Below are positions 1 to 7,684 of a stretch of DNA of 64,000 bases, in pieces (positions within the stretch are counted from its first letter, which is position 1; each line of letters opens with the position of its first letter). The notes under the pieces are model-generated. The model had not been told where the DNA came from and did no database searches. It was given only the letters and a program-made list of their open reading frames with translations. This DNA comes from Sinorhizobium arboris LMG 14919 (lineage in GTDB: Bacteria > Pseudomonadota > Alphaproteobacteria > Rhizobiales > Rhizobiaceae). The stretch lies in contig NZ_ATYB01000008.1 in the NCBI RefSeq assembly GCF_000427465.1, positions 186,001 to 250,000 on the forward strand. Direction: 5' to 3'. The position numbers and the translations under genes were made by a program.

Positions 1-597
1 GTTTTCGCAAACCGTCTCGGCGGTATCCTCACAATGGGCGGACGGGAATTCTCCCATATCGCCGGCGCCGATCCGCCGCGGGACGACGTCCCGCCCGAGG
101 TCCTCGAGCGTCTCGTTTCGCAGCGGACCATCGCGGTGCCCTCCTTCGGCGACGATGATGGTCTCTTCCCCGGCAGCGCCGGACGCGGGCGCGTCCTTGG
201 ACCTGCCGAGACGGCAATGGAGCGCAAGGCCCTGGCGCTCCTTTATTGCGCGCTCCTGACCGCGGAATGCATCGAGACGCTTTCCGCCGATCGCCTCGTC
301 GTGCTCGACGGCAGCTTCCTGCGCGATCCCCTCTATGCGGGCGTCGTTGCGGCATTGCTTCCCGAGCGCCGGGTGCGCTTCAATCTCGACGCCTATGGCG
401 TTGCCGCCGGTGCGGCGCTGCTTGCCGGTCACGAGGCGCGTGCGGGGCCGGCGCCGCTGGCCCTCAGCGAGCCCGTCGATCTTGCGCGGCTCAATCCCGA
501 CCTTTCCCGCTATGGCGCCGATTGGCGCGCGATCGCCCGCGCAGTGGCAGGCAACAGAGATAAATTCCGGAACACGAAAGGAAAACTTCATGGCTGA
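1..597 (+). CDS. FGGY-family carbohydrate kinase, C-terminal part (5' end outside window)
   Basis: The open frame runs in from the left edge, so the N-terminal ATP-binding half is missing; an internal ATG at 34 is not the likely start. The visible 198 residues resemble the C-terminal actin-fold domain of FGGY sugar kinases: a GGREFSHIAG segment near the edge, a helix-rich stretch ending in VVLDGSFLRDPLY, which sits where the FGGY signature lies, and AYGVAAGAALLAG near the end. The stop overlaps the start of the class II aldolase gene by 8 bp, so the two are translationally coupled. A kinase next to a class II aldolase is the layout of fuculose- or rhamnulose-type pathways, in which a ketose is phosphorylated and then split to DHAP and an aldehyde. 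The exact sugar cannot be read from this fragment. Confidence 0.72.
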   Translation, partial: VFANRLGGILTMGGREFSHIAGADPPRDDVPPEVLERLVSQRTIAVPSFGDDDGLFPGSAGRGRVLGPAETAMERKALALLYCALLTAECIETLSADRLVVLDGSFLRDPLYAGVVAALLPERRVRFNLDAYGVAAGAALLAGHEARAGPAPLALSEPVDLARLNPDLSRYGADWRAIARAVAGNRDKFRNTKGKLHG

Positions 598-1285
598 GAC
601 GGACAAGCTGGCACTCCGGCGGGAAATGGTGGACATCTGCCGGCGGATGAATTCGAGCGGCATCAACCAGGGCACGGCCGGCAATCTTTCCGTCCGCACC
701 GATGACGGCTTCCTCATCACGCCGTCCTCCATGCCCTATGACACGATGCAGCCGGAAGACCTGGTGGAGATGGGCTTCGACGGCACCTATGTGGGCCATC
801 GGCCCTCATCGGAGTGGCGCTTCCATCGCGACATTCTGCGCGCGCGCACGGATATCGACGTGGTCCTGCATTGCCACTCGATCTACGCGACGACACTCGC
901 ATGCCATCACAAGACCATTCCGAGCTTTCACTACATGACGGGGATTGCCGGCGGCACGACCATCCGCTGCGCCGAATATGCGACCTTTGGCACACAGGCC
1001 CTGTCGGACAATGCGCTTGTCGCGCTCAAGGACCGCCTTGCCTGCCTGCTCGGCCAGCATGGTCAGATATCGCTCGGCAAGACGCTGGAACAGGCCTTGT
1101 GGCTCGCGATCGAAGTCGAAACGCTTTCGCGGATCTATGTCCAGGCTCTCACACTCGGCGAGCCTCCCGTGCTGCCGGACGAGGAAATGGAGCGGGTGAT
1201 CGCCCAGATGCGGCGCATGAGCTATGGCCAGGCGCCGGACCCGGAGGGCGTCAACGACGTGGCGCGCCCGCGCGGCGCCTCGTGA
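590..1285 (+). CDS. Class II aldolase/adducin-family protein, L-fuculose-phosphate aldolase-like
   Basis: A 231-residue protein, close to the size of FucA and AraD. The metal-binding set of the family is visible: Glu75 in SSEWRFH, His94 and His96 in VVLHCHS, and His157 in LLGQHG, matching the Glu-His-His-His zinc ligands of FucA. The N-terminal GTAGNLSVR segment is the usual phosphate-binding loop. Start at 590 because ATG GCT GAG follows AAGGAAAAC and overlaps the kinase stop; the same frame stays open upstream but lies inside the kinase. Expected reaction: retro-aldol cleavage of a ketose 1-phosphate to DHAP and an aldehyde in the cytosol. Related decarboxylases and epimerases share this fold, so the substrate is open. 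Confidence 0.85.
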   Translation: MAETDKLALRREMVDICRRMNSSGINQGTAGNLSVRTDDGFLITPSSMPYDTMQPEDLVEMGFDGTYVGHRPSSEWRFHRDILRARTDIDVVLHCHSIYATTLACHHKTIPSFHYMTGIAGGTTIRCAEYATFGTQALSDNALVALKDRLACLLGQHGQISLGKTLEQALWLAIEVETLSRIYVQALTLGEPPVLPDEEMERVIAQMRRMSYGQAPDPEGVNDVARPRGAS

Positions 1286-1469
1286 GCCGGTGAGATCATT
1301 CCTGCTCGGATGAATTCAGGTTTGAGCCCCGTCCGGTCAGATCGTAACGGCGAAACAGCGGAGCGGGGGCTGAGACGCGGGACGCGGGCGGAAAACCGCA
1401 CACACATTTCCTGGGCTTGCTTCAGCGGCCACCTTCCGGCGGATGGCTCTGGACGGCGTGCGCTGGCCG

Positions 1470-1495
1470 TTGACAAGGCCAGGCATGTATATACA
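1470..1495 (+). promoter_or_regulatory. Promoter element and HutC-type operator before the regulator gene
   Basis: TTGACA at 1470-1475 looks like a -35 element. The perfect palindrome TGTATATACA at 1486-1495 lies just after it, where a repressor would block RNA polymerase. HutC-family regulators bind TGTATATACA-like palindromes, so autoregulation is likely. An ATG at 1485 sits inside the palindrome and is therefore unlikely to be the regulator start. The same 10-mer recurs at 5979-5988. Confidence 0.65.
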
Positions 1496-1532
1496 ATTGC
1501 CGTCACGATTTCTTTTCGGAATATTTTGGAAA

Positions 1533-2285
1533 TTGCGTGATCACCAAACAAATCGCAGGGCCGGCGTTCCGATCAGCCAGCAGATCAAGGAATACATCCT
1601 TGAGGAGATAAGCTCCGGCCGATGGGTGGCAGGGGACAAGGTGCCCTCCGAAGCGCAACTTTCGGAGAGATTCTCCGCTTCTCGCATGACGGTCAACAGG
1701 GCGGTGAGGGAACTGACCGTTGAAGGCCGGCTGCACCGGATTCAGGGCTTGGGCACCTTCGTATCGGATTTCAAGCCGCTTGCGCCGCTGATCGAGATTC
1801 GCAGCATTGCGGAAGAGATCGCCCTGCGCGGCGGCGTTCATTCCTGCACGCCCATCCATGTCGGCGAAGGCCCGGTCACCACTCAGGAGGCGGAGTGGCT
1901 GCGTTTGCCGCCGCGTAGTCGCGTCTATCGGCTCAAAGCGGTCCATAAGCAGGATGGCGTGCCGATCCAGTTCGAAAACCGGATCGTCAATCCCGCCTTC
2001 TGCCCGAATTTTCTCGACCTGGATTTCACCAAGGCGACAGCATCCGACTATCTTCTGAAAAACGTCAAGTTCACCGAGGTCGAGCACCGGGTCGATGCGG
2101 TCCGGCCCACGCCGGAAGTCAGCAAGTTGCTCGAAATCAACGAAAACGACCCCTGCCTTCGGCTAGTGCGCAGAACCTGGTCGGAGGGTCGGCTGATCAC
2201 CTATGTCCAGCTTATCCATCCGGGCGATTCGTTCTGTCTGGTCGGAAGGTTTCAAGGCCGCGGAATCGCAAAGGTAGTCGCATGA
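1533..2285 (+). CDS. hutC-like: HutC-family GntR transcriptional regulator (winged helix plus UTRA domain)
   Basis: About 250 residues from a TTG at 1533. The longer frames from ATG 1443 or 1485 would start upstream of or inside the operator. The N-terminal winged helix shows PISQQIKEYILEEISSGRW, VPSEAQLSERF and SRMTVNRAVREL, then the wing RIQGLGTFV. The C-terminal UTRA ligand domain includes PIQFENRIVNPAFCPNF, a HutC-subfamily hallmark. HutC normally represses histidine use and is released by urocanate. Here no hutU, hutG or hutI is nearby, while its operators precede a MIO-less lyase and a quaternary-amine importer, so thiourocanate or another imidazole acrylate is an attractive inducer (inference). 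The stop overlaps the next ATG by 4 bp. Confidence 0.88.
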   Translation: MRDHQTNRRAGVPISQQIKEYILEEISSGRWVAGDKVPSEAQLSERFSASRMTVNRAVRELTVEGRLHRIQGLGTFVSDFKPLAPLIEIRSIAEEIALRGGVHSCTPIHVGEGPVTTQEAEWLRLPPRSRVYRLKAVHKQDGVPIQFENRIVNPAFCPNFLDLDFTKATASDYLLKNVKFTEVEHRVDAVRPTPEVSKLLEINENDPCLRLVRRTWSEGRLITYVQLIHPGDSFCLVGRFQGRGIAKVVA

Positions 2286-3088
2286 TGATCGCTTGCACAC
2301 GGATGTATAATCTCAACCCGGCGGTGACGGGTCATTGGCGCGATCTCGTCGCCAAGGTTGCCGCAAATGCCGAACTGCGGCTCGAATTCATCGAGTATCC
2401 GGCGCCCCAGCCTCTGGATGAACTGTGGGACCGCCCCGACCTCGGAGCGGTATTCATGTGCGGTTGGCCGTTTCTGAAGCGCTCGCCGGGGCCTCAGATC
2501 GTCGCGGCGCCGATGCCCGACGATCCCGATTGCGAGGGTGCAAGCTATTGCACCCACTTGGTCGTGCGCGCCGATGGACCTTTCGAAACCCTCGAAGACA
2601 CGTTCGGCGGGCGAATCGCATGGACCGATCCCGGCTCGCAATCCTGATTCAATGCGCCGCGCAAACTGCTCCTCCAATATCGGCAGCCGGGCGCAAATCT
2701 CTATCGCGAACACGTCGGGCCGGTGATTACGCCGCGCGCGTCCCTGCAGTCGGTTCTGGAGGGCAGGGCCGATGTGGCGCCGCTCGACAGCTATTTCCAC
2801 GCCCTGCTCAAACGCCACGAACCGGAGACGGCAGGGCGGCTGCGGGTAGTCGCCCGCACGCAGCCCACGGCCAACCCCATGCTCGTCGCCTCGCAGGAGA
2901 TCGATCCGCGGATCGTACGGCGGCTGGGCGAAGCTTTCGAGGAGGCGAGACAGGATCCGGCGCTGCAAACGCACCTGGAAGCGCTTTGCCTGCTCGGCTT
3001 TGCACGCGTTCCCGACCCGGAGCGCTACCGCATCCTGGGCGAATGGGACCGCGAAGCGATCGCTGCAGGTTATCTGATGCCGTGCTGA
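2282..3088 (+). pseudogene. PhnD-like phosphate/phosphonate-binding-type protein gene interrupted by one in-frame TGA
   Basis: The frame from ATG 2282 reads a protein of the PhnD/phosphonate-binding fold without a signal peptide: YNLNPAV near the start, then VVRADGPFETLEDTFGGRIA and WTDPGSQS. A TGA at 2645-2647 follows, and the same frame continues with FNAPRKLL and VITPRASLQSVLEGRADVAP to the stop at 3088. The family usually has SQSGYNALR at this point, so the TGA replaces a Gly codon; GGA to TGA is a single change. No frameshift is involved. The gene is coupled to the HutC-like gene by an ATGA overlap. It may be a real nonsense mutation or a sequencing error. Its role in the cluster is unknown. 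Confidence 0.75.
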
Positions 3089-3098
3089 GACCGGAGCA

Positions 3099-4766
3099 CT
3101 AAAGGCTCCCGCGGCAGAAGCAGGCGCTCGTCACGGCGACATCGGCCCTTGCTTCGGCGAGCGTCAGTTTTTGTCTGACGATGTCGAGCTCGCTGCCGCC
3201 ACCCTTCCGCTCCAGGCATTCAAGCAAGCCGCGCAGGGCCCAGATATTGTCGGGGTGCTGGGTGCAGCGGGCGACCTCGCCGACAAGTCCGAGATCGGCG
3301 CGATAGGCATGTTCGGCTTCGGCGAAACGCCCTTGCTCGGCCAAAAGCGCGCCGAGAGCGTGGCGCGGAGGGTGCATCCAGGCCCATGGCTCGGTATAGG
3401 TCAGGTTGTCGTCGCGCGAAACGGCCCGGCGCAGGCCCTGGAACGCGAGGTCGTAGTTGCCTTTGCGATATTCGAGCTCGCCTTCAAGCATCGCTTCGCC
3501 GACCGCCAGCATATCGGTCACCGGATTGCTGAGAAAAACCATTTCCGTCGGAATATCGGCCAGCAGTGCATGGAAGCGGCGGCGTGCCTGTTCGGCCTCT
3601 TTGATATTGCCGAGCGCGGCATGGGCTACGCCTTTGCCATAGGCATGCATCGCCCGGCGGATCGGGGCGCGCGTTCCATCCGGCTCTTCCACGGCGGAGA
3701 CCAGATCCGCCCATCTGCCGAACCGCACCAGAACATGGGTGCGCATCGCCGAATAGCCGTCCAGAATCGCCGCCATGAAAGGCGGGCTCGTTTCGAGCTG
3801 CTCGGGCGTGGCCTCCGCGCAGATACGGTCGGCCGCATGGAGCGCCTCGCGGTACTGGCCGAGCATCATGGCCGCGAACATGTGAAGGTGCAGATCGTGG
3901 CAGCGGGCAGTGGTGTAGAAATTTCTCGCGCCCCGGCGCGCGACATATTCGTCGTCCTTCGCGACGGCGCGTTTGCTGACGGCGACGGACTGGGCATAGT
4001 CGCCGCATTGCACATAGATATGGGCCGGCATGTGGTGAAAATGCCCCTCGTCGCGGGCGAGATCCCGCATCGCATCGGCGGCCGGCAAGGCCTTCTCGGG
4101 AGTTTGCGACATCTCCAACGCATGAAGATACATGTGGACCAGACCGGGATGCCGGGCCGCCCGCGGATCGTTCATGCCGCGCAGCATCCTGTCGAGCACC
4201 CGGACGCATTCGGCGGCATCCGAGCCGGACAGAGGTTCGCCCGTGCGCAGGTCCCATAGCCGCCGGGGGGTGCGCGTCACCGCCGCTTCGACGAAGAGAG
4301 CGGCGATATCGAGGTCATCCGGAAAGGCTCTGTGGGCGGCGCGCATCCGATCGGTAAATTCGTCATGCCATCGGTTGAGCGTTTCCGGCGGCGCTGCTTC
4401 GGCTTGGGGATACCGGTAACCGATCGCGGCGATCAGAGCGCTTTCCGCCGGCGAAACGCCATCCCTGCAAGCGGCGGCCTTCATCGCCGCCTCATGGCAG
4501 ACGGGCAGGGTCCGCTCGATCTCGGCCTGTGTGAAACGGACCCAGGGGCGATTGTAGAACGGGCCGCTGGCATAGGCTACGCCCCACCAGGCCATGGCGC
4601 AGCCCGGATCGTGTTTCAACGCTTCGCGAAAACACAACACCGCCTCTTCATGGTTATAGCCGTAGGTCCAGGTGAGCCCGCGATCGAACCATCGCTGGGC
4701 GGCCGGTGAAGACGTGGTGATCTCCCGGTGCCCCGCAGCCAGCTGAAAGCAATATTCTTCGTTCAT
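3099..4766 (-). CDS. TPR-repeat protein of unknown function
   Basis: 555 residues with several tetratricopeptide-like helical pairs: an N-terminal one with WFDRGLTWTYGYNHEEAVLCF, central ones around HFHHMPAHIYVQCGDYAQSV and C-terminal ones around ALGALLAEQGRFAEAEHAYR. No signal peptide or membrane segment is seen, so it is probably cytosolic. The start at 4766 follows a strong AGGGAGGAGG ribosome site. It is divergent from the YeiH-type gene and shares the intergenic operators at 4826-4846, which places it in the HutC-like regulon. Several His and Cys residues (HFHHMP, CHDLHLH, CFCRG at the C-terminus) hint at metal or thiol chemistry, but I cannot name a function. Confidence 0.8.
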   Translation of the reverse strand: MNEEYCFQLAAGHREITTSSPAAQRWFDRGLTWTYGYNHEEAVLCFREALKHDPGCAMAWWGVAYASGPFYNRPWVRFTQAEIERTLPVCHEAAMKAAACRDGVSPAESALIAAIGYRYPQAEAAPPETLNRWHDEFTDRMRAAHRAFPDDLDIAALFVEAAVTRTPRRLWDLRTGEPLSGSDAAECVRVLDRMLRGMNDPRAARHPGLVHMYLHALEMSQTPEKALPAADAMRDLARDEGHFHHMPAHIYVQCGDYAQSVAVSKRAVAKDDEYVARRGARNFYTTARCHDLHLHMFAAMMLGQYREALHAADRICAEATPEQLETSPPFMAAILDGYSAMRTHVLVRFGRWADLVSAVEEPDGTRAPIRRAMHAYGKGVAHAALGNIKEAEQARRRFHALLADIPTEMVFLSNPVTDMLAVGEAMLEGELEYRKGNYDLAFQGLRRAVSRDDNLTYTEPWAWMHPPRHALGALLAEQGRFAEAEHAYRADLGLVGEVARCTQHPDNIWALRGLLECLERKGGGSELDIVRQKLTLAEARADVAVTSACFCRGSL

Positions 4767-4807
4767 CGCCCACCTCCTCCCTGTCTTATAGGCCGAGCGT
4801 TCGGCCG

Positions 4808-4846
4808 TTGACGAGTCACGCTATCGTATATACTCTTATATACAAG
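4808..4846. promoter_or_regulatory. Divergent promoter with two HutC-type operators
   Basis: GTATATAC at 4826-4833 is a perfect palindrome. CTTATATACAAG at 4835-4846 is a near match to CTTGTATATACAAG. TTGACG at 4808-4813 could be a -35 box for the rightward gene, with TATACT at 4829-4834 as a -10 inside the operator. The pair lies between the leftward TPR gene and the rightward transporter gene, so one repressor could control both. Confidence 0.6.
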
Positions 4847-4940
4847 TAGGGGGCGCAATCGCAAGGCGGGGGCGGCGCTGTGCTACCCCGGAGGGTTGCG
4901 GGTTGCACTGTTCATTCGGGTGGGGGCGAGCGGGCGAGGC

Positions 4941-5951
4941 ATGCATGTAAAGTTCAAGCCGCATGCGGACCGATTGCGGTCCATTGCTCCCGGGCTGCTG
5001 ATAGCCGCCTTCGTGGCACTGGCGGCGCAATTCCTGTCGGAGCATTACGGCGTACCGGCCATGCTCATGGCCCTGCTGCTCGGCATGACCGTCACCTTCC
5101 TGTCGGAGTCGGGGCGTTGCGTGGAGGGAGTGAACTTTTCGGCCCGGTCGTTGCTGAGACTCGGCGTGGCGCTGCTGGGGGTGCGGATCAGTTTCGGGGC
5201 GCTGATCGAACTTGGTCCGGCAATGATACTGCTCGTGGTTCTGGCGGTTGTCTGCACCACCCTTTTCGGTTTCTTCGGCGCCAGACTGATGGGACGGGGA
5301 TGGCGTTTCGGCGTGCTGACCGGCGGCTCTGTGGCGATCTGCGGCGCGTCGGCCGCCATGGCCCTGGCGGCCGTCTTGCCCCGCGACGAAAGGTCCGAAC
5401 TCGATCTGACCTTTACGGTGTTGGGCGTGACCCTGCTCAGCACCCTGACGATGATCCTCTATCCTGTGCTTGCCACGTGGCTGAACTTCGACGACGTTTC
5501 CGCGGGACTGTTCCTCGGCGGCACCATTCACGACGTTGCCCAGGTCGTCGGGGCCGGCTACTCGGTCTCGGAGGTGGCGGGGGACACCGCGACGCTGGTC
5601 AAGCTGATCCGGGTCGCCATGCTGGCACCGGTGGTCATCACATTGGTCGCGCTGTTGCGGTTCCGCACGAATGGATCGCCAGGCGGGAGGGCCGGGGCAC
5701 GCCTGGTTCCGACCTTCCTGGCCGGCTTCGCCGCCATCGCGGGGCTGAACTCGGCCGGCCTCCTGCCGCAAGCAGTCGTCCTTCTCATCAGCGACATTTC
5801 GAGGTGGCTGCTGCTGATCGCCATAGCCGCGGTCGGCATCAAGACTTCTGCTCGCACCGTACTGGAGGTCGGTCCGCAGGCGATGATCCTCCTTATGGCG
5901 GAAACGCTTTTCATCGCGGCCTGGGTCGTCGTTGGGTTGCACCTCTTGTAA
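4941..5951 (+). CDS. YeiH/UPF0324-family membrane protein, putative sulfate/sulfite exporter
   Basis: About 336 residues with some ten hydrophobic segments and conserved YeiH-family stretches: VNFSARSLLRLGVALLGVRIS, GGSVAICGASAAMALAAVLP and GGTIHDVAQVVGAGYSVS. Family members are annotated as putative sulfate exporters and few have been tested. The start is uncertain: ATG 4941 gives the best N-terminus, while TTG 4896 would add 15 residues of unconvincing sequence; neither has a well-spaced ribosome site. It lies downstream of the two HutC-type operators. A sulfur-anion exporter fits a pathway that breaks down a sulfur compound such as ergothioneine, but this link is inference. Confidence 0.82.
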   Translation: MHVKFKPHADRLRSIAPGLLIAAFVALAAQFLSEHYGVPAMLMALLLGMTVTFLSESGRCVEGVNFSARSLLRLGVALLGVRISFGALIELGPAMILLVVLAVVCTTLFGFFGARLMGRGWRFGVLTGGSVAICGASAAMALAAVLPRDERSELDLTFTVLGVTLLSTLTMILYPVLATWLNFDDVSAGLFLGGTIHDVAQVVGAGYSVSEVAGDTATLVKLIRVAMLAPVVITLVALLRFRTNGSPGGRAGARLVPTFLAGFAAIAGLNSAGLLPQAVVLLISDISRWLLLIAIAAVGIKTSARTVLEVGPQAMILLMAETLFIAAWVVVGLHLL

Positions 5952-5991
5952 GAGCGATTACGCGGATTTGTATATATGTGTATATACAAAT
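5946..5991 (+). promoter_or_regulatory. Promoter and large HutC-type operator before the lyase-transporter operon
   Basis: A perfect 11-bp inverted repeat, ATTTGTATATA (5966-5976) and TATATACAAAT (5981-5991), is separated by TGTG. The right half contains the 10-mer TGTATATACA (5979-5988), identical to the site before the regulator gene. TTGTAA at 5946-5951 and TGTATA at 5969-5974 are 17 bp apart and could be the -35 and -10 elements, so repressor binding would cover the -10. Confidence 0.65.
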
Positions 5992-6057
5992 CAACCGAAA
6001 TGCGTTAGGTGTCGGTGTCTGTTCGCCGATGCCAGACCCTGGAAGACAGAGCATGAT

Positions 6058-7641
6058 ATGACGCATAATCCGCTTCACACCATATCCCTGGCCGGCAAGC
6101 CGCTGAACTTCGCGGAACTTGTCTCCATCGGCGCCCGGCAGGCGGTTCTCCGGGCTGGCCCCGAGGCCATGGCAAGGGTGGCCGCGGCCCGTGCCGTGGT
6201 CGACGCCGCACTGGCGCAGAACAAACCGATCTATGGTTCGACCACCGGCGTCGGCGCCATGAAGGAAGTGGCCTGGGCGGAAAATCAGCTGGATACGTTC
6301 AACATGGGTCTGGTGCGGGCCCACCACTTCGGCACTGGAGAGCCATTTTCCGACAAGGTGATCCGCACCGCCATCGCCATTCGCGTCAATACTCTGCTGA
6401 CCGGCCGTGTGGGCTGCACCACCGGACTGGTCGATGCCTATCTTGCGCTCTTGTCCACCGATGTGGTGCCGGTCGTGCGGCGCACCGGTTCGATCGGCTG
6501 CGCCGACATCGGGCTGATGGGGCAAATAGGGGCCGTGCTGACGGGTGTGGGAGAAGCCGTTTTCGCAGGAAGGCGCCTTCCGGCCGATGAGGCGCTCGCA
6601 GCAGCCGGGATCGAGCCAATTCGGCTGGCGCCGCGCGATAGTTTGGCAGCGGTTTCCACAAATGCAGTGGGATATGCGGCGGCCGCCCATGCCGTGCGTG
6701 CGGCGGCGACGGTGGTGCGGGTGATGCTGGCCACGGGGCTGACGACAGCCGGCGCGCTTGGCGCCTCGCGTGATCCGTGGAGAGCCACGGCCCATGTCGG
6801 CAATGCACATGAGGCCGTCATCGGCGCCTGGCTCTATGCTAATGCCAAGGGGTGGGACTGGCCCGATGCCACCCATATCCAGGATCCGCTCAGCATAAGA
6901 ATGATGAGCCAAGTCTTCGCGACTGCTTTCGACGTGCTGACGAAAGCCGGAAATGTCCTGCTCGACGCGACCGGCCGCACCGACGACAATCCGGTGGTCT
7001 GCGACGGGGAGGTGCTGACCTCGGGCGGTTCCCTGCCACTCGAAGTCACAGTCGCGATCCAGTCGGCCCAGATCGCGCTGGCGCATGTGGCGCGCAATTC
7101 CTTCAACCGCTGCGTGCTTCTCGGCAATGGTGGTCGGCGCGGTCTGCCGGTCAACCTGGTCATGCCGGGGGCAATTGCCACTGGTTTCGGACCTGCGATC
7201 AAGCTGGCAGGGGAGTTGTTCGCCCGTGTTCTGACCATGATGAATCCGATTTCGGCCAGCTCGGTCGTGGTGGCCGGCGGGCTGGAGGATGAAGCGGCCT
7301 TCCTGCCTCTGGTCGTCGAGCGCTTCGAGCGCCAGGTGGCGACACTCGAGCGTCTCGCTGCGCTCGAGAGCATCCTGGCGGCCCAGGCCATGGACATTTC
7401 CGGGGACCGGCCGGATTGCGTAGCCGGCATGATCTACGAGCTGACGCGTCGACACTCCGAAACCTATGTCACGGACCGCCCGCTCTCCGCCGAGGTTGAG
7501 GCGGTGGAACAGGCGTTATCCACGCCGGCCACGCTTGCCGAACTGATTTCCCATGCGTCGCTCGCGGACGTGGATACGTTCTTCGCGCTCGGCGGCGTCG
7601 GCGATTGCAACCGCCAAGGTTCGCTGCCCCTGACGGGATAG
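6058..7641 (+). CDS. HAL/PAL-superfamily lyase lacking the MIO triad; candidate ergothionase (ergothioneine trimethylammonia-lyase)
   Basis: 527 residues with the fold and active-site landmarks of histidine ammonia-lyase: Tyr59 in IYGSTTGVG, Gln275-Arg281 in QDPLSIR, RTDDNPVV, SGGSLPLE, MNPISASS and Glu410-Asp411. At the MIO site the canonical GSxGASGDL is instead GSIGCADIG: Cys148-Ala149-Asp150 replace Ala-Ser-Gly, so the methylidene-imidazolone group cannot form as usual. Ergothionase, which removes trimethylamine from ergothioneine to give thiourocanate, belongs to this superfamily and works without MIO. A HutC-type operator upstream and a quaternary-amine importer immediately downstream fit that reaction. 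Alternatives are hercynine or another betaine as substrate, or a non-lyase role. ATG 6058 starts beyond the operator; the same frame stays open upstream through it. Confidence 0.8.
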   Translation: MTHNPLHTISLAGKPLNFAELVSIGARQAVLRAGPEAMARVAAARAVVDAALAQNKPIYGSTTGVGAMKEVAWAENQLDTFNMGLVRAHHFGTGEPFSDKVIRTAIAIRVNTLLTGRVGCTTGLVDAYLALLSTDVVPVVRRTGSIGCADIGLMGQIGAVLTGVGEAVFAGRRLPADEALAAAGIEPIRLAPRDSLAAVSTNAVGYAAAAHAVRAAATVVRVMLATGLTTAGALGASRDPWRATAHVGNAHEAVIGAWLYANAKGWDWPDATHIQDPLSIRMMSQVFATAFDVLTKAGNVLLDATGRTDDNPVVCDGEVLTSGGSLPLEVTVAIQSAQIALAHVARNSFNRCVLLGNGGRRGLPVNLVMPGAIATGFGPAIKLAGELFARVLTMMNPISASSVVVAGGLEDEAAFLPLVVERFERQVATLERLAALESILAAQAMDISGDRPDCVAGMIYELTRRHSETYVTDRPLSAEVEAVEQALSTPATLAELISHASLADVDTFFALGGVGDCNRQGSLPLTG

Positions 7642-7653
7642 GTTTTGGAGAAG

Positions 7654-7669
7654 CCCGGCCGGTGCCGGG
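7654..7669 (+). repeat. Short intergenic hairpin between lyase and binding-protein genes
   Basis: CCCGGC (7654-7659), loop CGGT, GCCGGG (7664-7669). No T-run follows, so it is more likely an mRNA-stability or processing element than a terminator; the operon appears to continue. Confidence 0.35.
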
Positions 7670-7684
7670 AATACGGAGGAGCCC

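Noticed and set aside
2645..2647. TGA read as selenocysteine in the PhnD-like gene
   Set aside because: The family has Gly here, not Cys, and no selenocysteine insertion hairpin or selenoprotein genes are seen nearby.
5911..7455. 514-codon open frame opposite the lyase gene
   Set aside because: High-GC antisense shadow: low-complexity Arg/Gly/His-rich product, no ribosome site, fully covered by a gene with clear family motifs.
1533..7641. Ordinary histidine-utilisation (hut) operon
   Set aside because: No hutU, hutG, hutI or hutF in the window, the lyase lacks the MIO triad and the importer is of quaternary-amine type.
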